NCBI RefSeq assembly: GCF_036867195.1 | Contig: NZ_JBAJII010000004.1 | Location: forward strand, 40,888 to 104,887 | Source: Arthrobacter sp. Soc17.1.1.1 | GTDB taxonomy: Bacteria; Actinomycetota; Actinomycetes; Actinomycetales; Micrococcaceae | Reading direction: 5' to 3' | DNA: 64,000 bases | Shown here: positions 42,531 through 50,876 of the stretch, in pieces | How the letters are laid out: each line of letters starts with the position of its first letter | Numbering within the stretch: position 1 is the first letter of the stretch | Notes under the pieces: model-generated | The model's input: only the letters and a program-made list of their open reading frames with translations | Databases searched by the model: none | What the model was told of the DNA's origin: nothing | Translations under genes and position numbers: made by a program

Positions 42531-43810
42531 GCGCTCAGCTCCAGCATGGTCTTTGCCAAGACGGAGATGCCGGCCGCGCAGTCCTCGGGGGTTGAGTATT
42601 CGCGGGGGTTGTAGCTGATGCCGTCGTACTGGCCGCGGACGAAGATCATCGCTGTCGGGGTGATGGCGGCCATCTCCTGGGCGTCGTGCCCGGCGCCTGA
42701 CGTCAGGCGCATGGTGTCAAAGCCATGGGTGTCGGCCGAGGCATCGATCACGTCCTGAATCTCGTTACTGAAGGATACGGCCCGGGTCCTGGCCACGCGC
42801 CTGGCCTCCACGCGCAGGCCAGGCTGGGTTTCGGGCAGCGCGGCGAAGAACTCCTCCAGATCAGCCTCCGCCTTGGCCATGAGGGTGTCGTCGGGGTTGC
42901 GCAAGTCAACAGTGATCTCTGCAAGATCCGGGACGACGCTGGGAAGGCCGGGCGATGCGCGGATGTGCCCAACGGTGGCGCGCAGCTGGCCATACTCGCC
43001 GGAGTTCACCATGCGGCGGGCCTCGACAATGATCTGGGCGGCGGCAAGGCCTGCGTCGATGCGCAGCCCGATCGGGGTAGTCCCGGCGTGGGCGGCGCGG
43101 CCGTGGAGGGTCACCTTCTGCCAGGAGATCGCCTGCACCCCGGTGACGACGCCTACGGCGTAGCCCTCCTGCGCAAGGACGGGGCCTTGCTCGATGTGGC
43201 ATTCGACGTAGGCGTGCGGCGAGTCAAGCCGGACCGGGCGCGGTCCCTTGAATCCGATGCGCTCGAGCTCGTCGCCGAATCGCAGCCCACCCTCGTCGGC
43301 GAGATCATAGGCGTAGTCGAGGCTCAACCGCCCTGCAGCGACGGCTGAGCCGAGCATGTCCGTACTGAACCTCACGCCTTCTTCCTCGGTCCAGGCGGCG
43401 ATCACGATCGGGCGGCGGGTCTGAATCCCGGCGTCATTGAGCGAGCGGACCACCTCGAGGGCGCCGAGGACGCCGAGGCATCCATCGAAGGCGCCTGCAG
43501 TGGCCACTGTGTCGATGTGCGAACCGGCCATCAACGCATCCAGACAAGGTTCAAGGCCTTCGCGCCGGCCGAAGATGTTGCCCATCTCGTCGATGCTCAC
43601 CTCGAGGCCGGCCTCTTCCATCCATAAGATGATGAGGCGGCGCCCCTCGCGGTCTCCATCGGTGAGGGCTTGCCGGTTGATACCGACGAGACCCGTCGCC
43701 TGATCGTCGTACGCCCCAATTTCGGCCAGATCCATCAGGAACTTCCACAGCCGGTTGCCGTCGATCGCCAGCTGGTCGGGTGCGACGCTGGCACTGGGAA
43801 CAGTCGTCAT
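42527..43810 (-). CDS. M20 family N-carbamoylase / allantoate amidohydrolase-like enzyme
   Basis: A 427-residue enzyme of the HyuC/AllC type. MAGSHIDTVATAGAFDGCLGVLGALE (His and Asp zinc ligands), AAWTEEEGVRF (Glu-Glu), YVECHIEQGPVLAQE (His), HGRAAHAGTTPIGLRID (lid) and TSGAGHDAQEMA (terminal His) are the family's ordered motifs. These zinc/manganese enzymes cleave carbamoyl groups from N-carbamoyl amino acids, beta-ureidopropionate or allantoate. It is the first gene of the operon and divergent from a LysR regulator, with a 124-bp promoter gap. Confidence 0.87.
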   Translation of the reverse strand: MTTVPSASVAPDQLAIDGNRLWKFLMDLAEIGAYDDQATGLVGINRQALTDGDREGRRLIILWMEEAGLEVSIDEMGNIFGRREGLEPCLDALMAGSHIDTVATAGAFDGCLGVLGALEVVRSLNDAGIQTRRPIVIAAWTEEEGVRFSTDMLGSAVAAGRLSLDYAYDLADEGGLRFGDELERIGFKGPRPVRLDSPHAYVECHIEQGPVLAQEGYAVGVVTGVQAISWQKVTLHGRAAHAGTTPIGLRIDAGLAAAQIIVEARRMVNSGEYGQLRATVGHIRASPGLPSVVPDLAEITVDLRNPDDTLMAKAEADLEEFFAALPETQPGLRVEARRVARTRAVSFSNEIQDVIDASADTHGFDTMRLTSGAGHDAQEMAAITPTAMIFVRGQYDGISYNPREYSTPEDCAAGISVLAKTMLELSA

Positions 43811-43934
43811 GTTCTTCTCCTCTGGAGAGGTTATGAGTGCGTTTCACTGATGACGGTACGGATCAGCAGTCATGCCGTCGATAAGATGGTTTCCATCACC
43901 TGTGATGAATTATTTGCATGAATCGGAGTTGCGG

Positions 43935-44831
43935 ATGTACAGCGTGAACAGACTGAGGCTGCTGCGGGAAGTGAGCATTCGGGGAACGCTGGCAGCCGCA
44001 GCGCAGGCGCTGGGATACAACCCGTCATCGGTTTCACATCAACTGCGACTACTCGAGGACGAAGCCGGCGTTCGACTCCTTGAACCGGTCGGACGGAAGG
44101 TCAGGCTCACGCAGGAGGCACACATCCTCGTCCGGCACACCGAAGGCATACTCCAGCACCTGGAGAGCGCAGAGGCAGAAATTTCCCTGACGCAGCAAGT
44201 CGTGCGTGGAACGGTGCGCGTCGCCTCGTTTCAGACCGCCAACCACACACTAATTCCTCCGGCACTGACGTCCCTCAAAGCAGAGCACCCCAACCTCCAG
44301 GTCTGCGTCGCGCATATCTCCGCGGAACTGGCGGTACCGGCGCTGCTCGCACGCGACTTCGACATCGTGCTTCAAGAGGAATATCCCGCTCACCCGAGGC
44401 CCGCCGTCGAAGGGGCTGAAATCACGACCATCGGCATGGATCCACTTCTGCTCCTCACACCGGCGGACGAGCGATCAGCACGTTTGGAAGACCTTACCGA
44501 CCGGCACTGGGTCATGGAGCCTCAGGGCACGCAGGCGAGAAGCTGGGCTGAAGCCCAATGCCGAGGTGCCGGTTTCGAGCCCCGAATCGCCTACGAGTCC
44601 TCCGATGTGTTGCTCCATGTCCGGCTCGTAGCCGCCGGCCTCGCCGTCGGCCTCGTCCCCGGGCTCGCCCTGGCCGCATCTGACGCGCGAAGCGTGCGGG
44701 CCCATCCGTTGCAGAACGAACCCGCACGCCGGATTGTGACCGCAGTCCGCCGGGGCGGTGGCCACGCACCTGCCATAGCCGCGGTGCGCCAGCAAGTCAG
44801 CCGAACAGCAGTACAGCAAATAACTGGTTGA
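43935..44831 (+). CDS. LysR-family transcriptional regulator
   Basis: A 298-residue LysR protein starting MYSVNRLRLLREVSIRGTLA; GGAG precedes ATG 43935. The HTH LAAAAQALGYNPSSVSHQLRLLEDEAGVRLLEPVGRKVRLT (18-58) is followed by the effector-binding domain (about 90-290). It is divergent from the amidohydrolase/DpaL/deacylase operon, the classic arrangement in which the LysR protein activates the adjacent operon when a pathway intermediate binds. In the gap, ATAAGATGGTTTCCATCACC at about 43880 may include its T-N11-A site, but no clear palindrome is seen. Confidence 0.9.
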   Translation: MYSVNRLRLLREVSIRGTLAAAAQALGYNPSSVSHQLRLLEDEAGVRLLEPVGRKVRLTQEAHILVRHTEGILQHLESAEAEISLTQQVVRGTVRVASFQTANHTLIPPALTSLKAEHPNLQVCVAHISAELAVPALLARDFDIVLQEEYPAHPRPAVEGAEITTIGMDPLLLLTPADERSARLEDLTDRHWVMEPQGTQARSWAEAQCRGAGFEPRIAYESSDVLLHVRLVAAGLAVGLVPGLALAASDARSVRAHPLQNEPARRIVTAVRRGGGHAPAIAAVRQQVSRTAVQQITG

Positions 44832-45051
44832 TGCAGCCTGTTTCTCGGACATGGGAGTACCAACCACCACCCCGCAATGGCGAAACAGCGTGGATTACCC
44901 TTGCGATCCGCAGGGCTACCGCATTCCACCGCCGACGCCGACGCCGCCTATTCGTACCAGCAAGGGATCCTTTATCGTGCGTTCGACGTGAACGAGGGCG
45001 TGGCGACAAAGCTTCTCGAGAAGTTCGAAATGAGGATATTGCTCGGGCTTG
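44832..45051. other. Intergenic region at the start of the defence-type island
   Basis: 220 bp. A short rightward frame (44877-45137) is open but runs into the convergent gene and lacks a ribosome site. No supported feature. Confidence 0.35.
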
Positions 45052-46005
45052 CTAGCTCAAAGGATCGGTGTTCTTCTCTACAATCCACTCGGACCATGAC
45101 AAAAACTCCGCAGCACTCACAAATTGCAGGCTCTTAATGCTGACCTTGCACACATAACCCGCGTCAGAGGCCAGACTAGCGCTGATTTTTCCGCGAAGCT
45201 TGTCGGCTGCAGCTTGAAGACCCACTAGGTCAGCCTTCGCGTCTTCGCCTAGCCAGAAGCTCGCCTTCTTCAACGAGGCCTCCGACGCGACTGCAATAAA
45301 ATTGACCATCTTGTCGTTGCCATCCAAGTACCACCGGTCAACCGCTCCGACTAGGCGAGTTGCAGGATCACCGACGTCACCCTTGGCAAACTTCTTCGCG
45401 TGGTCTTGAATTACTTTGGCCGCTTTGGGGAGCACGTTCGCCTCCAATTCGTTTGCATGAGGAACGCGCGCATAACGCGCGCCCACCCAGCGGCTGAAGC
45501 GGGCTCTTTGAGGAGCCGTAAGGGGGTGAATGGTTTGCACGGAGGGATCGAGAAGCGCCGCCTTATCAATGCTGGTGACAAAGCGTAGGTCGGCTATGGT
45601 CTCCATGCCTTCCCTCTGGATACGAGAATCGGGAGGAAGAGGAAACTCCCGGGGAGATCCCGGTCCTCGACGCAAAGTCTGCCACTTCTCGCGTGTTACG
45701 AACTTCACCGGGCAGACAACTATGCACGGCTCAATTGCAGCTGACCGAACAATGTCGCAGTCCTGGGTTATAATCACATACCAACCAGCGTCACTCTCAA
45801 TCACCAGTGACCAAATGCCTTCACTAGGCTCCGCTTTCGCGTCTCCCTCATGGGCTGCGGTAGATGTCCACGCATCTGTCTCGCCAACTCCAACGAGACT
45901 GACTGCCCCGAGGGAGATGATGTCTCCCTGGCGAGTATCCTTCAACCGGAGATCAAGGGATGCAACTTTGTCTGAAGCTGAAGCGACAGGTGGGACATCT
46001 GACAC
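45052..46005 (-). CDS. Unknown protein with VITQDCDIV motif, partner of an HTH gene
   Basis: A 317-residue soluble protein starting MSDVPPVASASDKVASLDLR. It includes a beta-rich N-terminal part (QGDIISLGAVSLVGVGE) and the striking WYVIITQDCDIVRSAAIEPCIVVCP segment near residues 74-98. A helical middle (RARFSRWVGARYARVPHANELEANVLPK) and a C-terminal ASDAGYVCKVSIKSLQFVSAAEFLSW follow. The QDCDI-type motif recurs in uncharacterised accessory-genome proteins that I cannot assign to a family. It follows the HTH gene at 46031-46429 after 25 bp, so the two form an operon. A defence or toxin-antitoxin role is plausible but unproven. Confidence 0.55.
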   Translation of the reverse strand: MSDVPPVASASDKVASLDLRLKDTRQGDIISLGAVSLVGVGETDAWTSTAAHEGDAKAEPSEGIWSLVIESDAGWYVIITQDCDIVRSAAIEPCIVVCPVKFVTREKWQTLRRGPGSPREFPLPPDSRIQREGMETIADLRFVTSIDKAALLDPSVQTIHPLTAPQRARFSRWVGARYARVPHANELEANVLPKAAKVIQDHAKKFAKGDVGDPATRLVGAVDRWYLDGNDKMVNFIAVASEASLKKASFWLGEDAKADLVGLQAAADKLRGKISASLASDAGYVCKVSIKSLQFVSAAEFLSWSEWIVEKNTDPLS

Positions 46006-46030
46006 TTTGCATCAGCTCTCTCTCAGTTGA

Positions 46031-46429
46031 TTACCCGACGGTGACTAGGACCCGCTTCGCACTGCTAAGCATCTCATCAAAGGCCGAAGTAGATGGTGCC
46101 TGAATCTCCGAAATATCAACTGGGTCCTCGGTGATAGGTGAAGTGTATGTCGCTCGAAGGTCCTGACTCATTCGAGACTGAGGACTCATAACCACTTCAG
46201 ACCCAAAGACTAATTCGTCGAAGCCCAGTGGCTCCATGAAGACCGTAGGCTCCTTCACCCAGCGCAAGGCTTCGACAACCTCTTCCGTGTTGTATCGACG
46301 ATGACCCTTGGGTGTGGTGTCGAAGGGCACGATACCCTCGCGTGCGTATCGAGCAAGCGTCTGCGCGGAGACGCCGAGAGCCTTTGCCGTGATGTTGGGG
46401 TGTTCGGTACGGGAAACTATGGTGCCCAT
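46031..46429 (-). CDS. MerR-like helix-turn-helix protein
   Basis: A 132-residue protein. ITAKALGVSAQTLARYAREGIVPFDTTPKGHRRYNTEEVVEALRW (13-57) is a MerR-type winged HTH (recognition helix, then the GHRRY wing). The C-terminal 75 residues lack the coiled coil of dimeric MerR activators and include acidic VFMEPLGFDELVFGSEVV and a Ser-rich tail, possibly an interaction domain for its operon partner. It may autoregulate through two 9-bp direct repeats upstream (46482-46499). Unlike metal-sensing MerR proteins, there are no C-terminal cysteines. Confidence 0.75.
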   Translation of the reverse strand: MGTIVSRTEHPNITAKALGVSAQTLARYAREGIVPFDTTPKGHRRYNTEEVVEALRWVKEPTVFMEPLGFDELVFGSEVVMSPQSRMSQDLRATYTSPITEDPVDISEIQAPSTSAFDEMLSSAKRVLVTVG

Positions 46430-46481
46430 GGGGGTGTCCTGGTTTCTTCTACGTCGTGCTCGTCGTTATCGTTTTAGATGG

Positions 46482-46499
46482 TTTGAACGCTTTGAACGT
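46482..46499. promoter_or_regulatory. Direct repeat, candidate operator of the HTH pair
   Basis: TTTGAACGC and TTTGAACGT are contiguous 9-bp direct repeats 53 bp upstream of the HTH start. TTGACA (reverse strand, 46534-46539) could be the -35 element. Confidence 0.4.
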
Positions 46500-46915
46500 T
46501 TCGTCTAAGTAGTCTCGCGTCATCCCAGATCCTTGTCAACTCCAGGTCTCTCATCCCCGTGGCGTACTTCGTGTCGCACCTCAGAATCGGTAGTAGGACT
46601 GAACCTTGAGCCCTTGCAGCCTGAGATTCAGCGACCCTAGACGATGCCAGGAACCGGCAGGTCAGCCTCCATCGCTACGCCCGCAGCCCATCTACACCGC
46701 AGTGCTTCATCGCATAGCCCCTCGTTGCCCCCGTTGCCCGAACCGAGACGACCCGGGCGAGGTCCGCCATACACGGGTGCAGCTCGGTTAGACACCCTCA
46801 CTTGATGACGCCTCATAAACGATGAGGGCCTCAATCGGCTTAGACACTGCGAGGCGGTCCACGCTGTGGTCGGCTCGCCTCAGCTCGAGCGGCCATTCAA
46901 CACGTCGCTGCCGCT
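46500..46915. other. Intergenic region downstream of a resolvase
   Basis: No gene recognised. TTAGACAC occurs twice in direct orientation (46788 and 46842 region), with CCTCAT-N5-ATGAGG between. These resemble the GAGACAC/GGTGAGGC motifs of the res-like site at 5568-5640, so this may be a remnant of another recombination site. Confidence 0.35.
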
Positions 46916-47479
46916 TCAGGCCGTGGCGTCGTCGCCAAGGTGCCGGTAGATGGTGCCGCGGGAGACCCCGAACGTCTCGGCGATCTGCTGCACCGTGTAC
47001 GTCTTCTCCTCATACATGGCCCGGGCCTGCCGGGCCCTGTTCGGTGTCATCTTCACCCGACCCCCACCCGTCCGGCCCCGCGCTCTCGCTGCAGCGAGGC
47101 CGTCCTTCGTGCGTTCGACGATCAGGTCGTGCTCGAACTCCGCGATCGCCGCCAGCATGTGGAAGAACAACCGCCCACCCGGGGTCGTCGTATCAATCCC
47201 CTGAGACAGAGCCCGCAGTCCGACACCCCGCCGCTGGAGCCCGTCAGCGACTTCCTTCAGATTCCGCACCGACCGACCCAACCGATCCAGCTTCGTCACC
47301 ATCAGGGTGTCCCCGGCGCGCAAATACTCCAACGCATCCTCCAGGGCCGGCCGCTTCGCCAACACCCCCGAGGCATGCTCGATGAACACCTTCTCGCACC
47401 CCGCCGCCTCCAACACATCGGTTTGACCATCCAGATTCTGCTCCCGCGTCGAGACCCGCGCATACCCCACAGCTGCCAT
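46916..47479 (-). CDS. Serine recombinase (resolvase family)
   Basis: A 187-residue small serine recombinase starting MAAVGYARVSTREQNLDGQT, with nucleophile Ser10. TLMVTKLDRLGRS, GIDTTTPGGRLFFHMLAAIAEFEHDLI and a C-terminal HTH (TVQQIAETFGVSRGTIYRHL) complete the Tn3-resolvase-like plan. It differs clearly from the resolvase at 4983, so it is of separate origin. GTG/ATG frames further upstream add a non-homologous segment. No transposase lies next to it; the gene may be a relic of a transposon or a multimer-resolution enzyme. Confidence 0.88.
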   Translation of the reverse strand: MAAVGYARVSTREQNLDGQTDVLEAAGCEKVFIEHASGVLAKRPALEDALEYLRAGDTLMVTKLDRLGRSVRNLKEVADGLQRRGVGLRALSQGIDTTTPGGRLFFHMLAAIAEFEHDLIVERTKDGLAAARARGRTGGGRVKMTPNRARQARAMYEEKTYTVQQIAETFGVSRGTIYRHLGDDATA

Positions 47480-47486
47480 GCCCCAA

Positions 47487-47512
47487 ACTGTACCGCAAAC
47501 GTGCCTTACAGT
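47487..47512. promoter_or_regulatory. Possible crossover site of the second serine recombinase
   Basis: ACTGTA and TACAGT face each other across 14 bp just upstream of the resolvase start, with only weak pairing inside. Bases 47513-47830 contain no gene. Confidence 0.35.
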
Positions 47513-47830
47513 ACGTAGGTCTCGGACACGAGCCATGGAACACGACACGCCGTTCTCGGCGATCCCGGGCTGAAGTGTCTTGTGGACGGTCGTTCATGGG
47601 ACTTTGACTGTCCAACCAATCCTGGCGTGCATCGATGACAATGGGCCGCCAACGCTTACGCCCCATTCGAACGGGCGCTGGGCAACCGGTTCGCGGCCGT
47701 AAGTGCAGCATGGAGTTGGTGCAGGGCCGGCAAGATTTTTACACGGATTCTTCTTCCTCTGAAGGGCCCGACGCGACTTCAGAAGTGGAAACGATCATGC
47801 ATTTACAACGAAACGTTCTAGTCTGATTGC

Positions 47831-48757
47831 ATGGGGCCCCTAGATCTCTTCGTCGACGTTCGCACAAGCAGCCCCTGGAGCATGAACGGTGGGGATGAGA
47901 CTTGGTCCAGCGACTTGAACGAAGATCTCGTCAAAGCGCTGGCGGAAGGTAGCGCAAACGATGTTGCTGACGTCGCCGGCGCCCTCGCGCTGCTCAACCT
48001 TGCCGACGCCGAGCTTCGTGGCTTCGGGACCGACGGAAGCAACACTCTCAGCGAGGCACAGATTGCCCTGGTCCTGCATGCGCTACGGGCTGCCTGTGGC
48101 CGAATAGGGATAAAGCTCGAAATACCCTTCCGTAATTTTTCTGGCTTTCGTTCCTATTGGATACGGAAGGGTGCCTCTGGAGCTGGAGGATGGCAAGCTC
48201 GACGAGATCTCGTACATGAGCTGTTCGATTCTGCCTTTCAGCTGCTTGAGCGCATGGAGGCGCAGCCCCGTGGGGCTTGGCTGGAAGAGTCTTCGCTCGC
48301 TGGCTTGACAAACCCCGTAGCTATCCAGGAGCAGCTGCTCCGACTCAACCGGGCAGTCAACGATGACCCTGCCCTAGCAATCGGGAGTTCAAAAGAACTC
48401 ATAGAGAGCACGGCGAAAGTAGTGCTGATCGAGCGTGGACATGTTGTAGATGACCGAGCTGACCTTCCAGCTCTCGTCAAAGAAGCGCAACATGCACTAG
48501 GACTTCACCCATCTTCGGTAACACCAGGGCCAGACGGAACGGACGCAATTAAGAAGATCCTGGGTGGCGTCTCGAGTATCGCAATCGGCGTGGCCGAGCT
48601 ACGGAACCGAGGATATGGCACCGGGCATGGCCCTGCTGGGGCTCGCACTGGTCTGAGTGAGCGCCACGCTCACCTCGCAGTGAATGCGGCGGTCACATGG
48701 TGCCAATTGATGCTCGACACACTCAAAGACCCTGCTGCGCCTTGGCGAAATTCGTAG
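47831..48757 (+). CDS. Abortive infection family protein (Abi_C type)
   Basis: A 308-residue soluble protein. Its C-terminal half reads DDPALAIGSSKELIESTAKVVLIERG, LPALVKEAQHALGLHPS, IKKILGGVSSIAIGVAELRNRGYGTGHG and RHAHLAVNAAVTWCQLMLDTL. That is the Abi_C (abortive infection C-terminus) pattern: an all-helical domain with RN-x-GxGTGHG and H-x-x-LAxxAA. The N-terminal about 170 residues (AELRGFGTDGSNTL, FRNFSGFRSYWIRKGA) vary among relatives and may sense phage. It is a single-gene defence candidate; neighbouring resolvase and GC-poor genes support acquisition by transfer. Confidence 0.8.
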   Translation: MGPLDLFVDVRTSSPWSMNGGDETWSSDLNEDLVKALAEGSANDVADVAGALALLNLADAELRGFGTDGSNTLSEAQIALVLHALRAACGRIGIKLEIPFRNFSGFRSYWIRKGASGAGGWQARRDLVHELFDSAFQLLERMEAQPRGAWLEESSLAGLTNPVAIQEQLLRLNRAVNDDPALAIGSSKELIESTAKVVLIERGHVVDDRADLPALVKEAQHALGLHPSSVTPGPDGTDAIKKILGGVSSIAIGVAELRNRGYGTGHGPAGARTGLSERHAHLAVNAAVTWCQLMLDTLKDPAAPWRNS

Positions 48758-48797
48758 TAACGCCCCTTTAAACCGCTTATTCGCCGAGGGGACTGGT

Positions 48798-49076
48798 ATG
48801 AAGATTTACCTACTCATCAGCAGCGCGTTGCTCGCTGTTGCTGCAATTCTCAGTCTCATTCCGGGACGTTCGGACGTACGGGTCGGCGTCGCCCTCGGTC
48901 TCTTGGCAGTCATCGCCTCGGATGCTTTTGGCTGGCGCAGCAACCAGCCCAAGGAACGAAAAGCGTGGCCAGACCTCACACAAACCGATGACACCGGGCG
49001 GACGAGCTACTACTACGAAGACGATGAGGACATCCTCAACGCACCAAGCTCTGGCTGTGCCACGAATGATCAATAA
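48798..49076 (+). CDS. Small membrane protein downstream of the Abi gene
   Basis: A 92-residue protein starting MKIYLLISSALLAVAAILSL, with GAGGGGAC upstream. It has two hydrophobic segments (about 3-20 and 28-45) and an acidic C-terminus (YYYEDDEDILN). It lies 41 bp after the Abi_C gene in the same direction, so it could be a membrane-effector partner, but it could equally be a stand-alone hypothetical. No family is recognised. Confidence 0.5.
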   Translation: MKIYLLISSALLAVAAILSLIPGRSDVRVGVALGLLAVIASDAFGWRSNQPKERKAWPDLTQTDDTGRTSYYYEDDEDILNAPSSGCATNDQ

Positions 49077-49513
49077 GATGCACCTGGAAGCGATGATGAC
49101 CAGGCGCCAGATCAAAGTGGGAAATGACACGAAGTGCCGTCAGGGATCCGCCTCAGAGCGCTGATCGGCCGCAAGGGATGCAGGAACCATGCCACCTACA
49201 GCTGCAGCACACAGGGTTCCTTCACTCGACCATGAAGCTCGCTCCTCCTTCCAAGCAAAGGATCCTTTGATCGGACGACTACGCGACGCACACGATGTCT
49301 AGCCCGATGGACGGCCTGAGATTTTCTCCGGCATGTTGGTAGCCCGCCTAGGGGGCGTGGGGGCGCTTAGCGGGCTCTCTGAGCGAGTTGGTGGACGCGG
49401 GACAGGCCCAGCTTCAGTAATACGCCGATGTCCTCCAGTGTCCACCCCTGGTGTTTCGAGTTGACTTGGCTCACTTACTGATGCCAGCTTTCGATTCGGC
49501 AACACCGGCAGTA
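49077..49513 (-). other. Mostly gene-free region with a short HTH-like reading frame
   Basis: A 35-residue frame on the reverse strand (49367-49474, GTG start) reads GWTLEDIGVLLKLGLSRVHQ, which resembles a helix-turn-helix of the sigma-region-4/repressor type. It is too short to be a complete regulator and is probably a fragment. Nothing else in 437 bp looks coding. Confidence 0.3.
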
Positions 49514-50020
49514 CTAGCGAATCAAAATATTCTTACTAACTGCCTTCCAGCCAGATTCTTGCAAAGAATATCCTGAATATGAATCGGTTACTAGCATCAG
49601 TTGAGGCAGCTCTGATTCGACCGCTGGAGAAACACTAACAACTTCAACTGAAGCGTAACCGCAACCACCGATGAAATCGTTTGCTGTAGAGGCATACACG
49701 CAGAATCCCTCTGCGTCGTTTGTTTTCCCAATATAGTAAGTAATCCCGTCAGCTTCTTCGATTTGACGAATAGAAGAAACATTTACAGCTCTATCGTCGT
49801 TATCACCTAGAACTTCGTTCATGAAATTCGGAATCTCATCACTTGAGGTTGAGGGGCGATCTATGGCTTCTACCGCGGCTTGCGTAGGAACTACGTTTGC
49901 GGACTCGGACGGAGACGGGGCAGGATCAGATGTTGTTGGGGATGACCCGCCATCACAACTACTCAAGCCAATTAAAATTGGGATTGAAAAGCCGACCACG
50001 ATGCGCTGCTTGAGTTTCAT
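49514..50020 (-). CDS. Putative lipoprotein in a low-GC secreted-protein cluster
   Basis: A 168-residue protein starting MKLKQRIVVGFSIPILIGLS, with the lipobox IGLSSC, and AAAGGAG upstream. After a Ser/Pro/Thr linker, the mature domain contains DGITYYIGKTNDAEGFCVYASTANDFIGGCGYASVEVV and a final DSYSGYSLQESGWKAVSKNIL. Two cysteines (GFCVY, GGCGY) probably form a disulfide. The family is unknown. GC content is visibly lower than in the flanks. It is the third of three consecutive leftward genes for exported proteins. Confidence 0.6.
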   Translation of the reverse strand: MKLKQRIVVGFSIPILIGLSSCDGGSSPTTSDPAPSPSESANVVPTQAAVEAIDRPSTSSDEIPNFMNEVLGDNDDRAVNVSSIRQIEEADGITYYIGKTNDAEGFCVYASTANDFIGGCGYASVEVVSVSPAVESELPQLMLVTDSYSGYSLQESGWKAVSKNILIR

Positions 50021-50198
50021 TCATGCTCCTTTGGTGTCAGATTCAGTGTGGGAATGGTTCAGCAACCACTGTAACTCTAGTCGGTCGAACTTACCAATTC
50101 TATCGGGCAGTTAAAGCCTGGAGGTGGGTAATCACGTTGATGTGACTACCCACCTCGCCTTATTCCCCTAAGGCAAACCAGGCTTGTCTACCTTCACA

Positions 50199-50816
50199 TC
50201 ACTTGTCGATAGAGGGTTTGACCAACTTAGTGAATAGGAATGGAGATTTACCGTTTTTCCCCGGCAGCTCTGCCGAAGCCGGGAGCGCATCGCCCGTTGG
50301 GTCTACGATAAGCTGCTCGGCACCGTCTGATCGGATTTTCTTGGTAGGTGGTTCACTCTTCTTTAGCGAGGACATGTCGACATCCTTCGGAAGGAGGTAC
50401 GCAGTCGACTCCTGTCCGGCCTCGGGTCCAGAGATGAAAACCTTTAGACCAGCTCGGGCGAACTTTTCTTTCGAGGTGCAACTGCTACCCATCACCTCTC
50501 CGGGACCTTCGAGACTAACAATGATACAAATTTCTTTACCAGACCGATCAAGAGCAGTCGCATAAGAAGCTGATGCGTCGCTAGCTAATACACGAACCGA
50601 ACTTTGGTCAATTTTATCCTTAATCACACCGTCAAGTTCGTTGGCGACTGGAAGGTCCAAAGTCGCTTGTTCGGACCCCAACGTCGGAACAAGCTTCTCA
50701 ACAGTAGTGTTTGGTATAGCTTCGGCAAAAGACGGCGCACTTGCGGCAAGCAAGGCGGTAACTGCCACACCTCCCGCTAGTAAAGAAGCACCCTTTTTGG
50801 TCAACATTGAATTCAA
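50199..50816 (-). CDS. Secreted protein of unknown function
   Basis: A 205-residue protein starting MNSMLTKKGASLLAGGVAVT, with a Sec signal ending near ASAPSFAEA. The mature domain shares the D-x-S-G-x-E/G-x-C type strand of its neighbour: YATALDRSGKEICIIVSLEGPGEVMGSSCT, followed by ARAGLKVFISGPEAGQESTAYLLPKD. It has two cysteines, as in the lipoprotein downstream (FCVYAS...GGCGY), hinting at a shared fold. The start is TTG 50816 with GAGGAGG 5-6 bp upstream, or ATG 50807. Confidence 0.6.
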   Translation of the reverse strand: MNSMLTKKGASLLAGGVAVTALLAASAPSFAEAIPNTTVEKLVPTLGSEQATLDLPVANELDGVIKDKIDQSSVRVLASDASASYATALDRSGKEICIIVSLEGPGEVMGSSCTSKEKFARAGLKVFISGPEAGQESTAYLLPKDVDMSSLKKSEPPTKKIRSDGAEQLIVDPTGDALPASAELPGKNGKSPFLFTKLVKPSIDK

Positions 50817-50876
50817 AACATCCTCCTCAAGTGTTTTTATGCTAAAAGTTTTTCTAAGAATAGATTTTCTTGAGGG

